64,000 nt of DNA from Rubrivivax albus (GCF_004016515.1 NZ_SACT01000003.1:62001-126000); one strand, 5' to 3'; shown: positions 8,839-18,919, numbered from the stretch's first letter. Numbers and translations: made by a program. The notes: generated by a model not told the origin, from the sequence alone.

Positions 8839-9041
8839 GTTGGATCCTTTGTCGTCTCTTCTGACGCGGCCGGAGCCCACCCCGGTGGGATGTGCTCGCC
8901 GCGCGAGTCCGGCCGCAGTTCTGTGCAGGGCGCGAACGGTGGGCTTGATGAGGGGGCCGCAGGGCGGGAGCCACTGCGCCGGAACCTCAGGAAAATTGCC
9001 GGCGGGCACACAAGGTGCCCACCGGCAGCGGGAAACTTTCT

Positions 9042-9077
9042 ATTGTAGCGCTGTCCGGCAGGTGCTGCCGGCAGCAC
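9042..9077 (-). promoter_or_regulatory. Palindrome and possible promoter between rpsK and rpsD
   Basis: A perfect 16-base palindrome GTGCTGCCGGCAGCAC (9062-9077) touches the rpsK stop codon. Just downstream on the minus strand TACAAT (9042-9047) would serve as a -10 box, though no good -35 is present. A second hairpin (GGGCAC and GTGCCC, 9004-9020) follows. These may form an attenuator or the S4 control region ahead of rpsD; this is inferred from position only. Confidence 0.4.
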
Positions 9078-9482
9078 TCAGATACGGCGGCGCTTCTGCG
9101 GACGGCAGCCGTTGTGCGGAATCGGCGTCACGTCGCTGATCGACGAGATGCGGATGCCCAGCGAGGCCAGTGCGCGCACGCTGGACTCACGGCCCGGCCC
9201 CGGGCCCTTGATCCTGACGTCCAGGTTCTTGATGCCCTGTTCCTGGGCTGCACGGCCGGCAACTTCGGCCGCCACCTGCGCGGCGAAGGGCGTGCTTTTC
9301 CGCGAGCCCTTGAACCCCTGGCCGCCGCTGGACGCCCAGGCCAACGCACCGCCCTGCCGGTCGGTGATCGTGATGATGGTGTTGTTGAACGACGCGTGCA
9401 CGTGGGCGATGCCGTCCGCAACGTTCTTGCGGACTTTCTTGCTGACGCGACGCGCGGCGGTGTTGACGGGTGACTTGGCCAT
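9078..9482 (-). CDS. rpsK: Small-subunit ribosomal protein S11
   Basis: 134 residues with the conserved S11 blocks [16 protein letters not shown] (28-43) and the basic end [12 protein letters not shown]11 helps form the platform and binds the anticodon-proximal mRNA region with S7. It follows rpsM by 28 bases. Confidence 0.97.
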   Translation of the reverse strand: MAKSPVNTAARRVSKKVRKNVADGIAHVHASFNNTIITITDRQGGALAWASSGGQGFKGSRKSTPFAAQVAAEVAGRAAQEQGIKNLDVRIKGPGPGRESSVRALASLGIRISSISDVTPIPHNGCRPQKRRRI

Positions 9483-9510
9483 CAGGTGTTCTCTTCGTTC
9501 GCTTCAGGGC

Positions 9511-9876
9511 TTACTTCTTGTTCGCCACGGCGCCCTTGCGCGGACCCTTGCGAGTACGGGCGTTGGTGCGCGTGCGCTGCCCGCGCACGGGCAGGCCGCG
9601 GCGGTGACGGAAGCCCCGGTAGCAGCCCAGGTCCATGAGCCGCTTGATGCTCATCGACAGCTCGCGACGCAGGTCGCCTTCGATCGTCAGCTTGCCGATC
9701 TCGTCACGGATGCGCTCGAGCTCGCTGTCGTTGAGGTCCTTGATCTTCTTCGCATAGGCGATGCCGGCTGCGTCGCAGATCTTCTGCGCTGTCGTGCGAC
9801 CGATGCCGTAGATCGACGTCAGGCCGATCTCGGTGTGCTTGTGCGGAGGGATGTTGATACCGGCGATGCGTGCCAT
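9511..9876 (-). CDS. rpsM: Small-subunit ribosomal protein S13
   Basis: 121 residues starting [14 protein letters not shown], with the helix-two-turn-helix core and the conserved [19 protein letters not shown] tail that reaches the P-site tRNA. It lies between rpmJ and rpsK as the first long gene of the alpha series. Confidence 0.97.
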   Translation of the reverse strand: MARIAGINIPPHKHTEIGLTSIYGIGRTTAQKICDAAGIAYAKKIKDLNDSELERIRDEIGKLTIEGDLRRELSMSIKRLMDLGCYRGFRHRRGLPVRGQRTRTNARTRKGPRKGAVANKK

Positions 9877-9900
9877 GTGATTACCTCAGTTCCTTCCAGC

Positions 9901-10014
9901 TCAACCCTGACGCTGCTTGTGGCGCGGGTCGGTGCAGATCACGCGCACGATGCCGTGACGACGGATGATCTTGCAGTTACGGCACATCTTCTTGACCGAT
10001 GCGGCGACTTTCAT
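9901..10014 (-). CDS. rpmJ: Large-subunit ribosomal protein L36
   Basis: A 37-residue gene starting [21 protein letters not shown] at 10014 and ending RHKQRQG. It keeps the zinc-ligand set Cys11, Cys14, Cys27 and His32 (CRNC, ICTDPRH), so it is the zinc-binding form. It sits between infA (32 bases upstream) and rpsM. Confidence 0.96.
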   Translation of the reverse strand: MKVAASVKKMCRNCKIIRRHGIVRVICTDPRHKQRQG

Positions 10015-10046
10015 GGTCTTCTCCTTGACCCCAATTCTCGACAATC

Positions 10047-10265
10047 TCACTTGGCGCGGAACACGATGCGTGCCCGCGTCAGGTCATACGGTGTCAGCTC
10101 GACGGTGACCTTGTCTCCCGGCAGGATCCGGATGTAGTGCATCCGCATCTTGCCGGAGATGTGACCCAGAACCTTGTGCCCGTTTTCGAGTTTCACTCTG
10201 AACGTGGCATTGGGGAGGTTTTCCAGGACCTCGCCCTGCATCTGGATGACATCGTCCTTGGACAT
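10047..10265 (-). CDS. infA: Translation initiation factor IF-1
   Basis: 72 residues, a single S1-like OB fold starting [20 protein letters not shown], with [19 protein letters not shown]. It occupies the A site of the 30S subunit at initiation. Placement between secY and rpmJ is common in betaproteobacteria. Confidence 0.97.
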   Translation of the reverse strand: MSKDDVIQMQGEVLENLPNATFRVKLENGHKVLGHISGKMRMHYIRILPGDKVTVELTPYDLTRARIVFRAK

Positions 10266-10274
10266 CGTCCCTCG

Positions 10275-11585
10275 TCAGCTGGTCTTGAAATTCGCTTTCT
10301 TCAACAGGGACTCGTACTGCTGGCTCATCACGTAGCTCTGGACCTGCGCCCAGAAGTCCATCGTGACAACCACGATGATCAGCAACGACGTGCCGCCGAA
10401 ATAGAACGGCACGTTGTACTCCAACACCAGGAACTCCGGCAGCAGGCACACCAGCGTGATGTAGATCGCACCGGCCAGCGTGAGCCGGCTGAGGATGCGG
10501 TCGATGTGCTTGGCGGTCTGATCGCCGGGACGGATGCCGGGGATGAACGCCCCGCTCTTCTTCAGGTTGTCTGCCGTCTCACGGCTGTTGAACACCAGCG
10601 CCGTGTAGAAGAAGCAGAAGAACACGATCATGGCCGCGTACAGCAGCACGTAGATGGGCTGCCCCGGCGACAGCGCCGCCGAGATGTCGCGCAGCCAGCG
10701 CACGCTGTCACCAGTGGCGAACCAGCCGACGATCGTGGCCGGCAGCAGGATGATGCTGCTGGCGAAGATCGGCGGGATCACGCCCGACATGTTCAGCTTC
10801 AGCGGCAGGTGCGACGACTGACCACCGTAGACCTTGTTGCCCACCTGGCGCTTGGCATAGTTGACCAGGATCTTGCGCTGCCCACGCTCGACGAACACCA
10901 CCGCGTAGGTCACGAGCACCACCAGGGTGATGATGAACAGGCTGGCCAGGATGCTCATCGAACCCGTGCGCACCAGTTCGAACAGGCCGCCGATCGCGCT
11001 GGGCAGACCCGCCGCGATGCCAGCGAAGATCAGGATGGAGATGCCGTTGCCCAGGCCGCGCTCGGTGATCTGCTCGCCCAACCACATCAGGAACATCGTG
11101 CCGGCGACCAGGCTCACGACCGCCGTCATGCGGAAACCGAAACCCGGATTCAGCACCAGACCTTGCGAACCTTCGAGCGCAAGGGCAATGCCCAGGCTCT
11201 GGAACAGGGCCAGCAGCAGCGTGCCGTAGCGCGTGTACTGCGTGATCTTGCGCCGCCCCGCCTCGCCTTCCTTCTTGATGGCCTCGAGCGTCGGCACGAC
11301 GTAGGTCATCAGCTGCATGATGATGCTGGCGCTGATGTACGGCATGATGCCCAGCGCGAACACGCTGAAGCGCTCCAGCGCACCACCGCTGAACATGTTG
11401 AACAGGTTCAGGATGCCGCCGGACTGCTGATTGAACAGCTCGCTCATCTGCTGCGGGTCGATGCCCGGCACAGGGATGTGCGTGCCCAGCCGGTAGACCA
11501 CCAGCGCGCCGAGCAGGAAGAAGATGCGGCGACGGAGGTCGCCGAACTTCCCGCTCTTGGCCAGCTGTGTCGCGGAAGTCGCCAC
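10275..11585 (-). CDS. secY: Protein translocase channel subunit SecY
   Basis: 436 residues with ten hydrophobic segments and the SecY signature regions, including the plug and cytosolic loops ([13 protein letters not shown] near 138-150; [16 protein letters not shown] near 237). It forms the inner-membrane channel with SecE (39484-39870) and SecG. It follows rplO by 32 bases and precedes infA by 9. Confidence 0.97.
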   Translation of the reverse strand: MATSATQLAKSGKFGDLRRRIFFLLGALVVYRLGTHIPVPGIDPQQMSELFNQQSGGILNLFNMFSGGALERFSVFALGIMPYISASIIMQLMTYVVPTLEAIKKEGEAGRRKITQYTRYGTLLLALFQSLGIALALEGSQGLVLNPGFGFRMTAVVSLVAGTMFLMWLGEQITERGLGNGISILIFAGIAAGLPSAIGGLFELVRTGSMSILASLFIITLVVLVTYAVVFVERGQRKILVNYAKRQVGNKVYGGQSSHLPLKLNMSGVIPPIFASSIILLPATIVGWFATGDSVRWLRDISAALSPGQPIYVLLYAAMIVFFCFFYTALVFNSRETADNLKKSGAFIPGIRPGDQTAKHIDRILSRLTLAGAIYITLVCLLPEFLVLEYNVPFYFGGTSLLIIVVVTMDFWAQVQSYVMSQQYESLLKKANFKTS

Positions 11586-11617
11586 GGGTGCGTGTTCCTT
11601 CGGGGTTCCGGCTGCCG

Positions 11618-12049
11618 TCAGGCCACCGAGCCGCCAGCGGCTTCGATGGCCGCCTTGGCGCCGGCGGTGGCACCGATGCCCTTGACCGCGACCTTGCGGG
11701 TCAGTTCACCACGCTTGATGACCTTGACGACCTTGATCAGCTCGCCCACCAGGCCGGCGGCCTTGAGCGACAGCAGGTCCACCTCGTCGGCGCCCAGGCG
11801 CTCGAGGTCGGCCAGCGTGATCTCGCTGCGGAACTTCAGCGCCGCGCTCTTGAAGCCGCGCTTGGGCAGGCGACGCTGCAGCGGCATCTGGCCGCCTTCG
11901 AAACCCACCTTGTGGAAGCCACCGGCGCGGCTCTTCTGACCCTTGTGGCCGCGACCCGCGGTCTTGCCCAGGCCCGAGCCGATGCCGCGGCCCACGCGGC
12001 GGCGGGCTTTCTTGCTGCCGTCGGACGGCTTGATCGTGTTCAGTTCCAT
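11618..12049 (-). CDS. rplO: Large-subunit ribosomal protein L15
   Basis: 143 residues starting [22 protein letters not shown], with the Gly/Arg-rich [16 protein letters not shown] segment of L15. It is a late assembly protein of the 50S subunit. Its ATG overlaps the rpmD stop by one base (TAATG). Confidence 0.97.
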   Translation of the reverse strand: MELNTIKPSDGSKKARRRVGRGIGSGLGKTAGRGHKGQKSRAGGFHKVGFEGGQMPLQRRLPKRGFKSAALKFRSEITLADLERLGADEVDLLSLKAAGLVGELIKVVKVIKRGELTRKVAVKGIGATAGAKAAIEAAGGSVA

Positions 12050-12231
12050 TACAGCACCTGCACCAGGTACGCGACCTTGTTGATCATGCCGCGCACGGCG
12101 GGCGTGTCCTCGAGCGTGCGCGTGCTGTTGAGCTTGCGCAGGCCCAGGCCACGGACGGTGGCGCGATGGTCTTCGCGCGTGCCGGCCACGCTGCGGACGA
12201 GCTTGACGGTCAGGGTTTTCTTGTCGGACAT
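12049..12231 (-). CDS. rpmD: Large-subunit ribosomal protein L30
   Basis: 60 residues starting [17 protein letters not shown] at 12231. The frame is open upstream, but that part overlaps rpsE and does not match L30. It carries the conserved [22 protein letters not shown]. It is packed between rpsE (22 bases) and rplO (overlapping). Confidence 0.96.
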   Translation of the reverse strand: MSDKKTLTVKLVRSVAGTREDHRATVRGLGLRKLNSTRTLEDTPAVRGMINKVAYLVQVL

Positions 12232-12253
12232 GGTCGTTTCTCCGTCCGGCGCG

Positions 12254-12772
12254 TCAGTTGAAGAGGTCTTCGACCGACTTGCCGCGCTTGGCAGCCACCT
12301 CGGCCGGCGTCGTGCTGCGCTTGAGCGCGTCCAGCGTCGCACGGACCATGTTGTACGGGTTCGACGAGCCCAGGCTCTTGGCGACGATGTCGGTCACGCC
12401 CATGACTTCGAAGACGGCGCGCATCGGGCCGCCGGCGATGATGCCGTCACCCTGCTTGGCCGGCGCCATCAGCACGCGGGCCGCACCGTGCTCGCCCTTG
12501 ACGTTGTGCTGGATGGTGCCGTTGCGCAGCGCCACCTTGAACATGTTGCGGCGGGCCGATTCCATGGCCTTCTGCACCGCAACCGGCACTTCCTTGGCCT
12601 TGCCCTTGCCCATGCCGATGCGGCCATCGCCGTCGCCGACCACGGTCAACGCTGCGAAGCTGAGCGTGCGGCCGCCCTTGACGACCTTGGTGACGCGGTT
12701 GACCGCGATCATCTTTTCCTTCAGGCCGTCGTCGTTGCCTTCGGTCTGGGCGCGGGGAGTGAACTTTGCCAT
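12254..12772 (-). CDS. rpsE: Small-subunit ribosomal protein S5
   Basis: 172 residues with the double-stranded RNA-binding-like N-domain ([20 protein letters not shown], 20-39) and the C-domain with [23 protein letters not shown]5 affects decoding accuracy and mRNA helicase action at the entry channel. The loop residues where spectinomycin-resistance changes occur in E. coli look unaltered. Confidence 0.97.
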   Translation of the reverse strand: MAKFTPRAQTEGNDDGLKEKMIAVNRVTKVVKGGRTLSFAALTVVGDGDGRIGMGKGKAKEVPVAVQKAMESARRNMFKVALRNGTIQHNVKGEHGAARVLMAPAKQGDGIIAGGPMRAVFEVMGVTDIVAKSLGSSNPYNMVRATLDALKRSTTPAEVAAKRGKSVEDLFN

Positions 12773-12797
12773 TTCGATTCTCTTCCTGTCGTGGCGC

Positions 12798-13163
12798 TCA
12801 GAACTGCAGGCCGGCTTCGCGTGCCGCCTCGGCCAGCGCCTTCACGCGGCCGTGGTAGGCAAAACCGGCGCGGTCGAACGCGACCTTGTCGACGCCGGCC
12901 GCCTTGGCCTTTTCGGCGATGCGCTTGCCGATCAGGGCGGCCGCTTCGGCGTTGCCGCCCTTGCCGTCGCCACCGAGTTGCGCGCGCACTTCCTTCTCGG
13001 CCGTGGAGGCCGAGGCCAGCACCTTGTCGCCGCTGCCGGAAATGACGCTGGCGTAGATGTGCAGGTTGGAGCGGAACACCGTCAGACGCGCCACACCCTG
13101 CAGCGCGATGCGCGCACGGGTCTGGCGGGAGCGGCGAAGGCGTTGTTCCTTCTTGGTCAGCAT
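12798..13163 (-). CDS. rplR: Large-subunit ribosomal protein L18
   Basis: 121 residues starting [19 protein letters not shown], followed by [17 protein letters not shown] and a C-terminal [24 protein letters not shown]18 binds 5S rRNA with L5 and L25. It lies between rplF and rpsE. Confidence 0.97.
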   Translation of the reverse strand: MLTKKEQRLRRSRQTRARIALQGVARLTVFRSNLHIYASVISGSGDKVLASASTAEKEVRAQLGGDGKGGNAEAAALIGKRIAEKAKAAGVDKVAFDRAGFAYHGRVKALAEAAREAGLQF

Positions 13164-13175
13164 GATCTCGCCCCT

Positions 13176-13709
13176 TTACTTCTTCTTGGTTTCCTTGAGG
13201 GACACGCGCTCGTCGGCGTAGCGGATCCCCTTGCCCTTGTACGGCTCGGGCGGGCGGATGGCCCGCACCTCGGCCGCGACCTGGCCCACGGCCTGGCGGT
13301 CGGCACCCTTGATGACGATCTCGGTCTGCGTCGGGCACTCGACCTTGACGCCGGCCGGCATGGCCTTGACCACCGGGTGCGAGAAGCCAACCTGCAGGTT
13401 CAGCTTGTCGCCCTGAGCCTGGGCACGGAAGCCCACGCCGACGAGGTTGAGCTTCTTCTCGAAGCCCTTCGTGGCACCGGCGACCATGTTGGCCAGCAGC
13501 GCACGCATGGTGCCGCTCATGGCATTGGCCTCGGCGCTGTCGTTGGTCGGGGTGATCTTCAGCAGCGCGCCATCGCGCTCCACCTTGACGAGCTTGTTGG
13601 CGCCGCGCTGCAGCGTGCCGTTGGCACCCTTGACGACGATCTGCTCGGCAGTGATCGACACGTCCACACCCTGCGGGACGGTGATCGGCATTTTTCCTAC
13701 GCGGGACAT
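13176..13709 (-). CDS. rplF: Large-subunit ribosomal protein L6
   Basis: 177 residues starting [17 protein letters not shown] at 13709. The frame extends 19 codons upstream into rpsH, but the family start is here. Two L6 repeats are visible (about 1-80 and 85-170), ending [16 protein letters not shown]. It lies near the factor-binding site of the 50S subunit. Confidence 0.96.
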   Translation of the reverse strand: MSRVGKMPITVPQGVDVSITAEQIVVKGANGTLQRGANKLVKVERDGALLKITPTNDSAEANAMSGTMRALLANMVAGATKGFEKKLNLVGVGFRAQAQGDKLNLQVGFSHPVVKAMPAGVKVECPTQTEIVIKGADRQAVGQVAAEVRAIRPPEPYKGKGIRYADERVSLKETKKK

Positions 13710-13722
13710 TCCGATGTTCTCC

Positions 13723-14118
13723 TCAGGCCACGTAGCAGAGGACTTCGCCGCCGACGCCGTTCGCACGGGCCTTGCGGTCGGTCATCACGCCCTTGGGCGT
13801 GGTCACGATGGCCACGCCCAGGCCGTTCATCACCTGCGGGATCGCGTCGCGGCCCTTGTAGATGCGCAGGCCAGGGCGGCTGACGCGCTCGATGCGCTCG
13901 ATCACCGGGCGGCCGGCGTAGTACTTCAGCGCGATGTCGAGTTCCGACTTGGCGCCCTCGGTGCGAACCGAGAAGCTGTCGATGTAGCCCTCGTCCTTCA
14001 GCACCTGCGCGATCGCGACCTTGAGCTTCGACGACGGCATCGTGACCACGGCCTTCTCAACGCTCTGCGCGTTGCGGATGCGGGTCAGCATGTCGGCGAT
14101 GGGATCACTCATGCTCAT
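13723..14118 (-). CDS. rpsH: Small-subunit ribosomal protein S8
   Basis: 131 residues starting [18 protein letters not shown] and ending [19 protein letters not shown], both characteristic. S8 binds the central domain of 16S rRNA and in E. coli is the autogenous repressor of the spc operon. The spacing to rplF is 13 bases. Confidence 0.97.
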   Translation of the reverse strand: MSMSDPIADMLTRIRNAQSVEKAVVTMPSSKLKVAIAQVLKDEGYIDSFSVRTEGAKSELDIALKYYAGRPVIERIERVSRPGLRIYKGRDAIPQVMNGLGVAIVTTPKGVMTDRKARANGVGGEVLCYVA

Positions 14119-14148
14119 GAAAAATCTCCTGTGCAGCTCGCGCCGATG

Positions 14149-14454
14149 TCACCAGCTGGCCTTGACCACGCCCGGGATGTCGCCCTTGAAGGCGAGCTCG
14201 CGGATCTTGTTGCGCGCCAGGCCGAACATGCGGAACGTGCCGCGGCCGCGGCCGGTCAGCGCGCAGCGGTTGCGCAGGCGGGTGGGGTTGGCGTTGCGCG
14301 GCAGCTTCTGCAGGTCCAGGCGCGCCAGGTAGCGCTCCTCGTCGGACTTCTGCGCGTCGTCGATGACGGCCTTCAGCGCGGCGTACTTCTTCGCATACTG
14401 GGCAACCAGCTTCTCGCGCTTGTCTTCGCGCTGCTTGATGGACTTCTTCGCCAT
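14149..14454 (-). CDS. rpsN: Small-subunit ribosomal protein S14
   Basis: 101 residues, the long zinc-free form, with [19 protein letters not shown] near 62-80 and no paired CxxC zinc ribbon. It assembles into the 30S head. It lies between rplE and rpsH. Confidence 0.97.
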   Translation of the reverse strand: MAKKSIKQREDKREKLVAQYAKKYAALKAVIDDAQKSDEERYLARLDLQKLPRNANPTRLRNRCALTGRGRGTFRMFGLARNKIRELAFKGDIPGVVKASW

Positions 14455-14463
14455 GGGTTGTCC

Positions 14464-15027
14464 TCAGTTCTTGAACGGGAAGCGGAACGCGGCCAGGAGC
14501 GCCTTGGCCTCCTCGTCGGTCTTCGCGCTGGTCGTGATGCTGATGTTCATCCCGCGGATCGCATCGATCTTGTCGTAGTCGATCTCGGGGAAGATGATCT
14601 GTTCCTTGACGCCGATGTTGTAGTTGCCACGGCCATCGAAGGCGCGGCCGGAGATGCCGCGGAAGTCGCGCACACGGGGCAGCGCCACGGTCACGAAGCG
14701 ATCCAGGAACTCGAACATGCGCACGCCACGCAGCGTGACCATGCAGCCGATGGGCACGTTCTCGCGGATCTTGAAGCCGGCGATGGCCTTCTTCGACTTG
14801 GTGACCACGGGCTTCTGGCCGGCGATCTTGGTCAGGTCGCCGACGGCGTGCTCCATGACCTTCTTGTCGGCCACGGCCTCGCTGACGCCCATGTTCAGCG
14901 TGATCTTCTCCAGGCGCGGAACCTGCATCACGGACTTGTAGCCGAACTTGGCCATCAGTTCCGGGACGATCTTGTCGCGGTACTGCTGCTGCAGGCGCGC
15001 GGTGCGGGCGGGTTGCTGTTGAGCCAT
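14464..15027 (-). CDS. rplE: Large-subunit ribosomal protein L5
   Basis: 187 residues. The core starts at about residue 12 ([19 protein letters not shown]) and includes [14 protein letters not shown]. The N-terminus [11 protein letters not shown] is a few residues longer than the usual 179-residue L5; the ATG at 15027 fits the spacing to rplX (11 bases). L5 contacts 5S rRNA and P-site tRNA. Confidence 0.96.
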   Translation of the reverse strand: MAQQQPARTARLQQQYRDKIVPELMAKFGYKSVMQVPRLEKITLNMGVSEAVADKKVMEHAVGDLTKIAGQKPVVTKSKKAIAGFKIRENVPIGCMVTLRGVRMFEFLDRFVTVALPRVRDFRGISGRAFDGRGNYNIGVKEQIIFPEIDYDKIDAIRGMNISITTSAKTDEEAKALLAAFRFPFKN

Positions 15028-15038
15028 GCTGGTCTGCC

Positions 15039-15356
15039 TCAGGCCTTGATCTCTTCGCCGCTGGACTTGTAGACGCGGACCTTCTTGCCGTCGTCCAGCA
15101 GCTTGATGCCCACGCGATCGGCCTTGCCGGTCGCCGGGTTGAAGATGGCCACGTTGGACTGGTGGATCGGCATCGTCTTGTCGACCACGCCGCCGGTCGT
15201 GCCCTTCATCGGGTTCGGCTTGACGTGCTTCTTCACGATGTTCACGCCATCGACCACGATGTGGTCGGCGTCGACGCGCTGCGCGACGGTGCCGCGCTTG
15301 CCCTTGTCACGGCCAGCCAGGACGACGACCTGGTCACCCTTCTTGAGCTTGTTCAT
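15039..15356 (-). CDS. rplX: Large-subunit ribosomal protein L24
   Basis: 105 residues starting [22 protein letters not shown], a KOW motif, followed by the [11 protein letters not shown] block. It is an assembly initiator for the 50S subunit. It is separated by a single base from the rplN stop codon region, so the two are tightly coupled. Confidence 0.97.
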   Translation of the reverse strand: MNKLKKGDQVVVLAGRDKGKRGTVAQRVDADHIVVDGVNIVKKHVKPNPMKGTTGGVVDKTMPIHQSNVAIFNPATGKADRVGIKLLDDGKKVRVYKSSGEEIKA

Positions 15357-15357
15357 C

Positions 15358-15726
15358 TCAGAGCACCTCCGGAGCCAGCGAGACGATCTTCATGAAACGC
15401 TCGGAACGCAGTTCGCGCGTCACCGGGCCGAAGATGCGGGTGCCGATCGGCTCCAGCTTGTTGTTCAGCAGGACGGCGGCATTGCCATCGAACTTGACCA
15501 GCGAGCCATCCTGGCGACGCACACCCTTGGCGGTGCGAACGACGACGGCGTTGTAGACCTCGCCCTTCTTCACGCGACCGCGCGGCGCAGCCTCCTTGAT
15601 GGAGACCTTGATCACATCGCCGATGCCCGCATAGCGCCGCTTGGAGCCGCCGAGCACCTTGATGCACATGACGGACTTCGCGCCCGTGTTGTCGGCCACA
15701 TCGAGCCGAGATTGCATTTGGATCAT
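15358..15726 (-). CDS. rplN: Large-subunit ribosomal protein L14
   Basis: 122 residues starting [19 protein letters not shown] at 15726, ending [14 protein letters not shown]. It forms intersubunit bridge B8. It is the first gene of the spc segment and here does not follow rpsQ directly: a peroxiredoxin gene and a sigma70-type promoter (15862-15891) intervene. Confidence 0.97.
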   Translation of the reverse strand: MIQMQSRLDVADNTGAKSVMCIKVLGGSKRRYAGIGDVIKVSIKEAAPRGRVKKGEVYNAVVVRTAKGVRRQDGSLVKFDGNAAVLLNNKLEPIGTRIFGPVTRELRSERFMKIVSLAPEVL

Positions 15727-15861
15727 TTGTCGTCCCCAACTTGCATCCTCGTGGCCGGTCTCTGAACCAGCAGGCAAGGAGGCAGTCTTGGGCTCCGGGT
15801 TTGGAGCAGATCCGAATCGGCGGCGCCCGAATGAGCACACGCCTTTTCGGCGAAGCCTTGC

Positions 15862-15891
15862 ATTATGCAGGGAAAGCCCGAGGCGCGTCAA
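15862..15891 (-). promoter_or_regulatory. Sigma70-type promoter for rplN and downstream spc genes
   Basis: On the minus strand TTGACG (15886-15891) and CATAAT (15862-15867) are separated by 18 bases. Both boxes match consensus at five of six positions. The start point would fall near 15855, about 130 bases ahead of the rplN ATG, leaving a leader with room for feedback control. It lies between the peroxiredoxin stop and rplN. Confidence 0.75.
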
Positions 15892-15912
15892 GCGCCCCGG
15901 ACCCAAAGAAGG

Positions 15913-16422
15913 TCAGGCCGCGCGCGCCTGCGCCAGCATGGTGTCGGCGTCGCTGACCTCGAACTTGCCCGGGCCCTCGACGTTGAGCGTCTTCACGACG
16001 CCGTCCTGGACGAGCATCGAGAAGCGGTTGCTGCGCAGGCCCATGCCGCGCGCGGTCAGGTCCAGCGTCAGCCCGGTGGCCTTGGCGAAGTCAGCGCTGC
16101 CGTCCGCCATCATGCGCACCTTGCCCGCGGTGCCCTGGTCGCGGCCCCAGGCGCCCATCACGAAGGCGTCGTTGACGGACACACACCAGATCTCGTCGAC
16201 ACCCGCGGCCTTGAGTTCATCGGCCTTGGCCACGTAACCCGGCACGTGCTTGGCCGAGCAGGTGGGGGTGTAGGCACCGGGCAGGCCGAAGATGGCCACC
16301 GTCTTGCCCGCCGTCGCCGTCTGGATGTCGAACGCGTTGGGGCCGATGGAGCAGCCCTCGCCCTCGACCTCGATGAATTCCTGCAGCGTGCCCGCGGGCA
16401 GCTTGTCTCCGACCTGGATCAT
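15913..16422 (-). CDS. Peroxiredoxin of the Prx5/redoxin type
   Basis: 169 residues, start MIQVGDKLPAGTLQEF at 16422 with GAGGAGC upstream; the open frame before it overlaps a terminator-like hairpin. The active-site block PGAYTPTCSAKHVPGY puts the peroxidatic cysteine at 55 with the PxxxTxxC motif. It should reduce hydrogen peroxide or organic peroxides with glutaredoxin/glutathione or thioredoxin; no resolving cysteine partner is obvious from sequence. It interrupts the ribosomal series between rpsQ and rplN on the same strand. A hairpin precedes it and a promoter for rplN follows, so it is probably expressed on its own or by readthrough. Confidence 0.92.
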   Translation of the reverse strand: MIQVGDKLPAGTLQEFIEVEGEGCSIGPNAFDIQTATAGKTVAIFGLPGAYTPTCSAKHVPGYVAKADELKAAGVDEIWCVSVNDAFVMGAWGRDQGTAGKVRMMADGSADFAKATGLTLDLTARGMGLRSNRFSMLVQDGVVKTLNVEGPGKFEVSDADTMLAQARAA

Positions 16423-16469
16423 GCGGTGCTCCTCTTCCGTGGTGGTTGGCATCGTTGGCCGAACGAATG

Positions 16470-16507
16470 ACAAACGGCCGGTGCTGGATTGACCAGCCGC
16501 CGGCCGT
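16470..16507 (-). terminator. Terminator-like hairpin after rpsQ
   Basis: A long stem: ACGGCCGG (16474-16481) pairs with CCGGCCGT (16500-16507), and inside it GCTGG (16483-16487) pairs with CCAGC (16493-16497) around ATTGA. On the minus strand it is followed by TTTGTCATTCGTT, a poor U-tract. It begins 21 bases after the rpsQ stop and may end or attenuate the S10 transcript before the peroxiredoxin gene. Confidence 0.6.
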
Positions 16508-16527
16508 GGCATGCCGAGCCCGGGGCT

Positions 16528-16812
16528 TTAGACCAGGCGGGCCTTCTCGACCAGGCGGGTCACGACCCAGGACTTGGTCTTGCTGATCGGGCGCCCTTCG
16601 GCGATCTCGACCAGGTCACCCATCTTGTACTCGCCCTTCTCGTCGTGGGCGTGGTACTTGCGCGAGCGGGCCACGATCTTGCCGTAGAGCTCGTGCGCGG
16701 CACGGCGCTCGACGAGCACGGTCACGGTCTTGGCGCGCTTGTCGCTGACGACACGGCCGATCAGCGTGCGGGTGTTCTTCACCGGGGCGACAGCAGTCTG
16801 GACTTCGCTCAT
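16528..16812 (-). CDS. rpsQ: Small-subunit ribosomal protein S17
   Basis: 94 residues with the OB-fold motif [20 protein letters not shown] (17-36) and [18 protein letters not shown]. Its ATG overlaps the rpmC stop (ATGA). It is the last gene of the S10 segment before the hairpin at 16470-16507. Confidence 0.97.
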   Translation of the reverse strand: MSEVQTAVAPVKNTRTLIGRVVSDKRAKTVTVLVERRAAHELYGKIVARSRKYHAHDEKGEYKMGDLVEIAEGRPISKTKSWVVTRLVEKARLV

Positions 16813-17009
16813 TGCGCGGCTTCCTTCTTCTTCTGGGCCAGGATCGTCTTCGCACGCGCGATGTCGCGCTTGACGTTGCCGAGCTGGGCCGTGTTGCCCA
16901 GCTGCTGCGTGGCCTTCTGCATGCGAAGCCCGAAATGGGCCTTCAGCAGATCGGTGATTTCCTTCTCGAGCGCCGGGATGTCCTTGGCGCGCAGTTCGGA
17001 GGCTTTCAT
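16809..17009 (-). CDS. rpmC: Large-subunit ribosomal protein L29
   Basis: 66 residues, a two-helix hairpin starting [18 protein letters not shown], ending in a Lys/Glu-rich tail. It binds near the exit tunnel and contacts trigger factor docking. It overlaps rpsQ by four bases. Confidence 0.97.
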   Translation of the reverse strand: MKASELRAKDIPALEKEITDLLKAHFGLRMQKATQQLGNTAQLGNVKRDIARAKTILAQKKKEAAQ

Positions 17010-17023
17010 GGGGTCACTCCTGT

Positions 17024-17440
17024 TCAGGCGCCGACCTGGCGGGCCACGAACGTGCAGCGCAGCGGCAGCTTGGCGGCGGCGAGGGTGAACGCCTCGCGAG
17101 CCAGCTGCTCGGGCACGCCGTTGATCTCGTAGAGCACCTTGCCCGGCTGGATCTCGGCCACCCAGTATTCCGGGTTGCCCTTGCCGTTGCCCATGCGGAC
17201 CTCGGCCGGCTTCTGGCTGATCGGCTTGTCTGGGAAGATGCGGATGAAGATGCGGCCACCGCGCTTGATGTGGCGGCTGATCGCACGACGCGCCGCTTCG
17301 ATCTGGCGCGCCGTGATGCGGCCGCGCTCGGTGGCCTTCAGGCCGAAGTCACCGAAGGACACCGCGGCGCCACGCGTCGCGATGCCGGTGTTGCGGCCCT
17401 TGTGTTCCTTGCGGAACTTGCGGCGATTGGGTTGCAGCAT
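17024..17440 (-). CDS. rplP: Large-subunit ribosomal protein L16
   Basis: 138 residues starting [17 protein letters not shown], with [19 protein letters not shown] in the middle. It contacts the A-site tRNA and is the hydroxylation target of RoxA-type enzymes in some bacteria. It follows rpsC by 3 bases. Confidence 0.97.
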   Translation of the reverse strand: MLQPNRRKFRKEHKGRNTGIATRGAAVSFGDFGLKATERGRITARQIEAARRAISRHIKRGGRIFIRIFPDKPISQKPAEVRMGNGKGNPEYWVAEIQPGKVLYEINGVPEQLAREAFTLAAAKLPLRCTFVARQVGA

Positions 17441-17443
17441 TGC

Positions 17444-18295
17444 TTATTCTCCTTGCGTGCCACCCGCGGCACCGCCCGGGGCGGCGCGGCGGACGCGCTT
17501 GACGGCCGGGGTGCGCGGCGCGTCGCCAGCGGGCGCCGCAGCACGTTCGCCACCACGGTCGCCGGGGCGGCCACGGCCGGCGCCCGGACGGTCGCCACGC
17601 GGGCCACGGCGGTTGCGGCGGTCGTCGCCTTCACCTTCGGTCTTCGGCAGCGTGGGGGCCTCGCCATTGGCCAGACGGTCACCGCGGTAGACCCAGACCT
17701 TGACGCCGATGACGCCGTAGGTGGTCTTGGCCTCGCTGAAGCCGTAGTCGATGTCGGCCTTGAGGGTGTGCAGCGGCACGCGGCCTTCGCGGTACCACTC
17801 GCAGCGCGCGATTTCGATGCCGTTCAGGCGGCCCGACGACATGATCTTGATGCCCTGGGCGCCCAGGCGCATCGCGTTCTGCATCGCGCGCTTCATCGCG
17901 CGGCGGAACATGATGCGCTTCTCGAGCTGCTGGGTGATCGAGTCGGCGATCAGCTGGGCATCAACCTCGGGCTTGCGCACCTCCTCGATGTTCACCGCCA
18001 CGGGCACGCCCAGGCGACGGCCCAGTTCGGCCTTCAGGTTCTCGATGTCCTCGCCCTTCTTGCCGATCACCACGCCCGGGCGCGCCGAGTAGATGGTGAT
18101 GCGGGCGTTCTTGGCCGGACGCTCGATCAGGATGCGCGAGACCGCGGCATTCTTCAGCTTGGCCTTCAGGAAGTCGCGGACCTGCAGGTCTTCGGCCAGC
18201 ATGCCGGCGAAGTTGCGGTTGCTCGCGAACCAGCGCGACGACCAGGCGCGCGTGACCGAGAGTCGGAAGCCGGTCGGATGGATTTTCTGTCCCAT
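17444..18295 (-). CDS. rpsC: Small-subunit ribosomal protein S3 with extended tail
   Basis: 283 residues. Residues 1-210 match S3: [16 protein letters not shown] at the start, the KH domain with [17 protein letters not shown] (72-88), and the C-domain ending [14 protein letters not shown]. Residues from about 218 form a tail of roughly 65 residues rich in Gly, Arg, Ala and Pro. E. coli S3 is 233 residues. S3 lines the mRNA entry channel; the tail would lie on the solvent side of the 30S head and could bind RNA. Confidence 0.96.
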   Translation of the reverse strand: MGQKIHPTGFRLSVTRAWSSRWFASNRNFAGMLAEDLQVRDFLKAKLKNAAVSRILIERPAKNARITIYSARPGVVIGKKGEDIENLKAELGRRLGVPVAVNIEEVRKPEVDAQLIADSITQQLEKRIMFRRAMKRAMQNAMRLGAQGIKIMSSGRLNGIEIARCEWYREGRVPLHTLKADIDYGFSEAKTTYGVIGVKVWVYRGDRLANGEAPTLPKTEGEGDDRRNRRGPRGDRPGAGRGRPGDRGGERAAAPAGDAPRTPAVKRVRRAAPGGAAGGTQGE

Positions 18296-18303
18296 GCTCT
18301 TCC

Positions 18304-18633
18304 TCAGTTGCCCACGGTCACGTAGATGTGGCAGGTGGGCTTGCTGATGCGGTTGCCGCGGCCCTTGGCGCGTGCGGCGAAGCGCTTCAGCGTCGTGCCT
18401 TGCTCGACGTAGATGCTCTTGATCTTCAGCTCGTCGATGTCGGCACCGTCGTTGTGCTCGGCATTGGCCACCGCGGACTCGACGACCTTCTTGACGATGT
18501 GGGCGGCCTTCTTGGGCGTGAAGGTCAGGATCTGGATCGCCTGATCGACCTTCTTGCCACGGACGAGGTCGGCCACCAGCCGGCCCTTGTCGACCGACAG
18601 GCGCACACCACGGACACTTGCTTTGGTTTCCAT
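18304..18633 (-). CDS. rplV: Large-subunit ribosomal protein L22
   Basis: 109 residues with [19 protein letters not shown] (16-34) and the tunnel-lining hairpin loop near [10 protein letters not shown]. Its loop forms part of the exit-tunnel constriction where macrolides act. It precedes rpsC by 8 bases. Confidence 0.97.
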   Translation of the reverse strand: METKASVRGVRLSVDKGRLVADLVRGKKVDQAIQILTFTPKKAAHIVKKVVESAVANAEHNDGADIDELKIKSIYVEQGTTLKRFAARAKGRGNRISKPTCHIYVTVGN

Positions 18634-18643
18634 GGGGGGCTCC

Positions 18644-18919
18644 TTAGCGCTTGGCCTTCTTGTCCGCCGGGTGACCCTTGAACGTGCGGGTCAGGGCGAA
18701 CTCGCCGAGCTTGTGGCCGACCATCTGGTCGGTCACGTACACCGGCACGTGCTGCTTGCCGTTGTGCACGGCCACGGTCAGGCCGATGAAATCGGGCAGG
18801 ATCGTGCTGCGGCGCGACCAGGTCTTGATCGGCTTCTTGTCCTTGGTGGCGGCGGCCTTCTCGACCTTGGCCATCAGGTGGTGGTCCACGAACGGACCCT
18901 TCTTGAGAGAACGCGTCAT
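18644..18919 (-). CDS. rpsS: Small-subunit ribosomal protein S19
   Basis: 91 residues starting [15 protein letters not shown], with [21 protein letters not shown]. It pairs with S13 in the 30S head. It follows rplB by 11 bases. Confidence 0.97.
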   Translation of the reverse strand: MTRSLKKGPFVDHHLMAKVEKAAATKDKKPIKTWSRRSTILPDFIGLTVAVHNGKQHVPVYVTDQMVGHKLGEFALTRTFKGHPADKKAKR

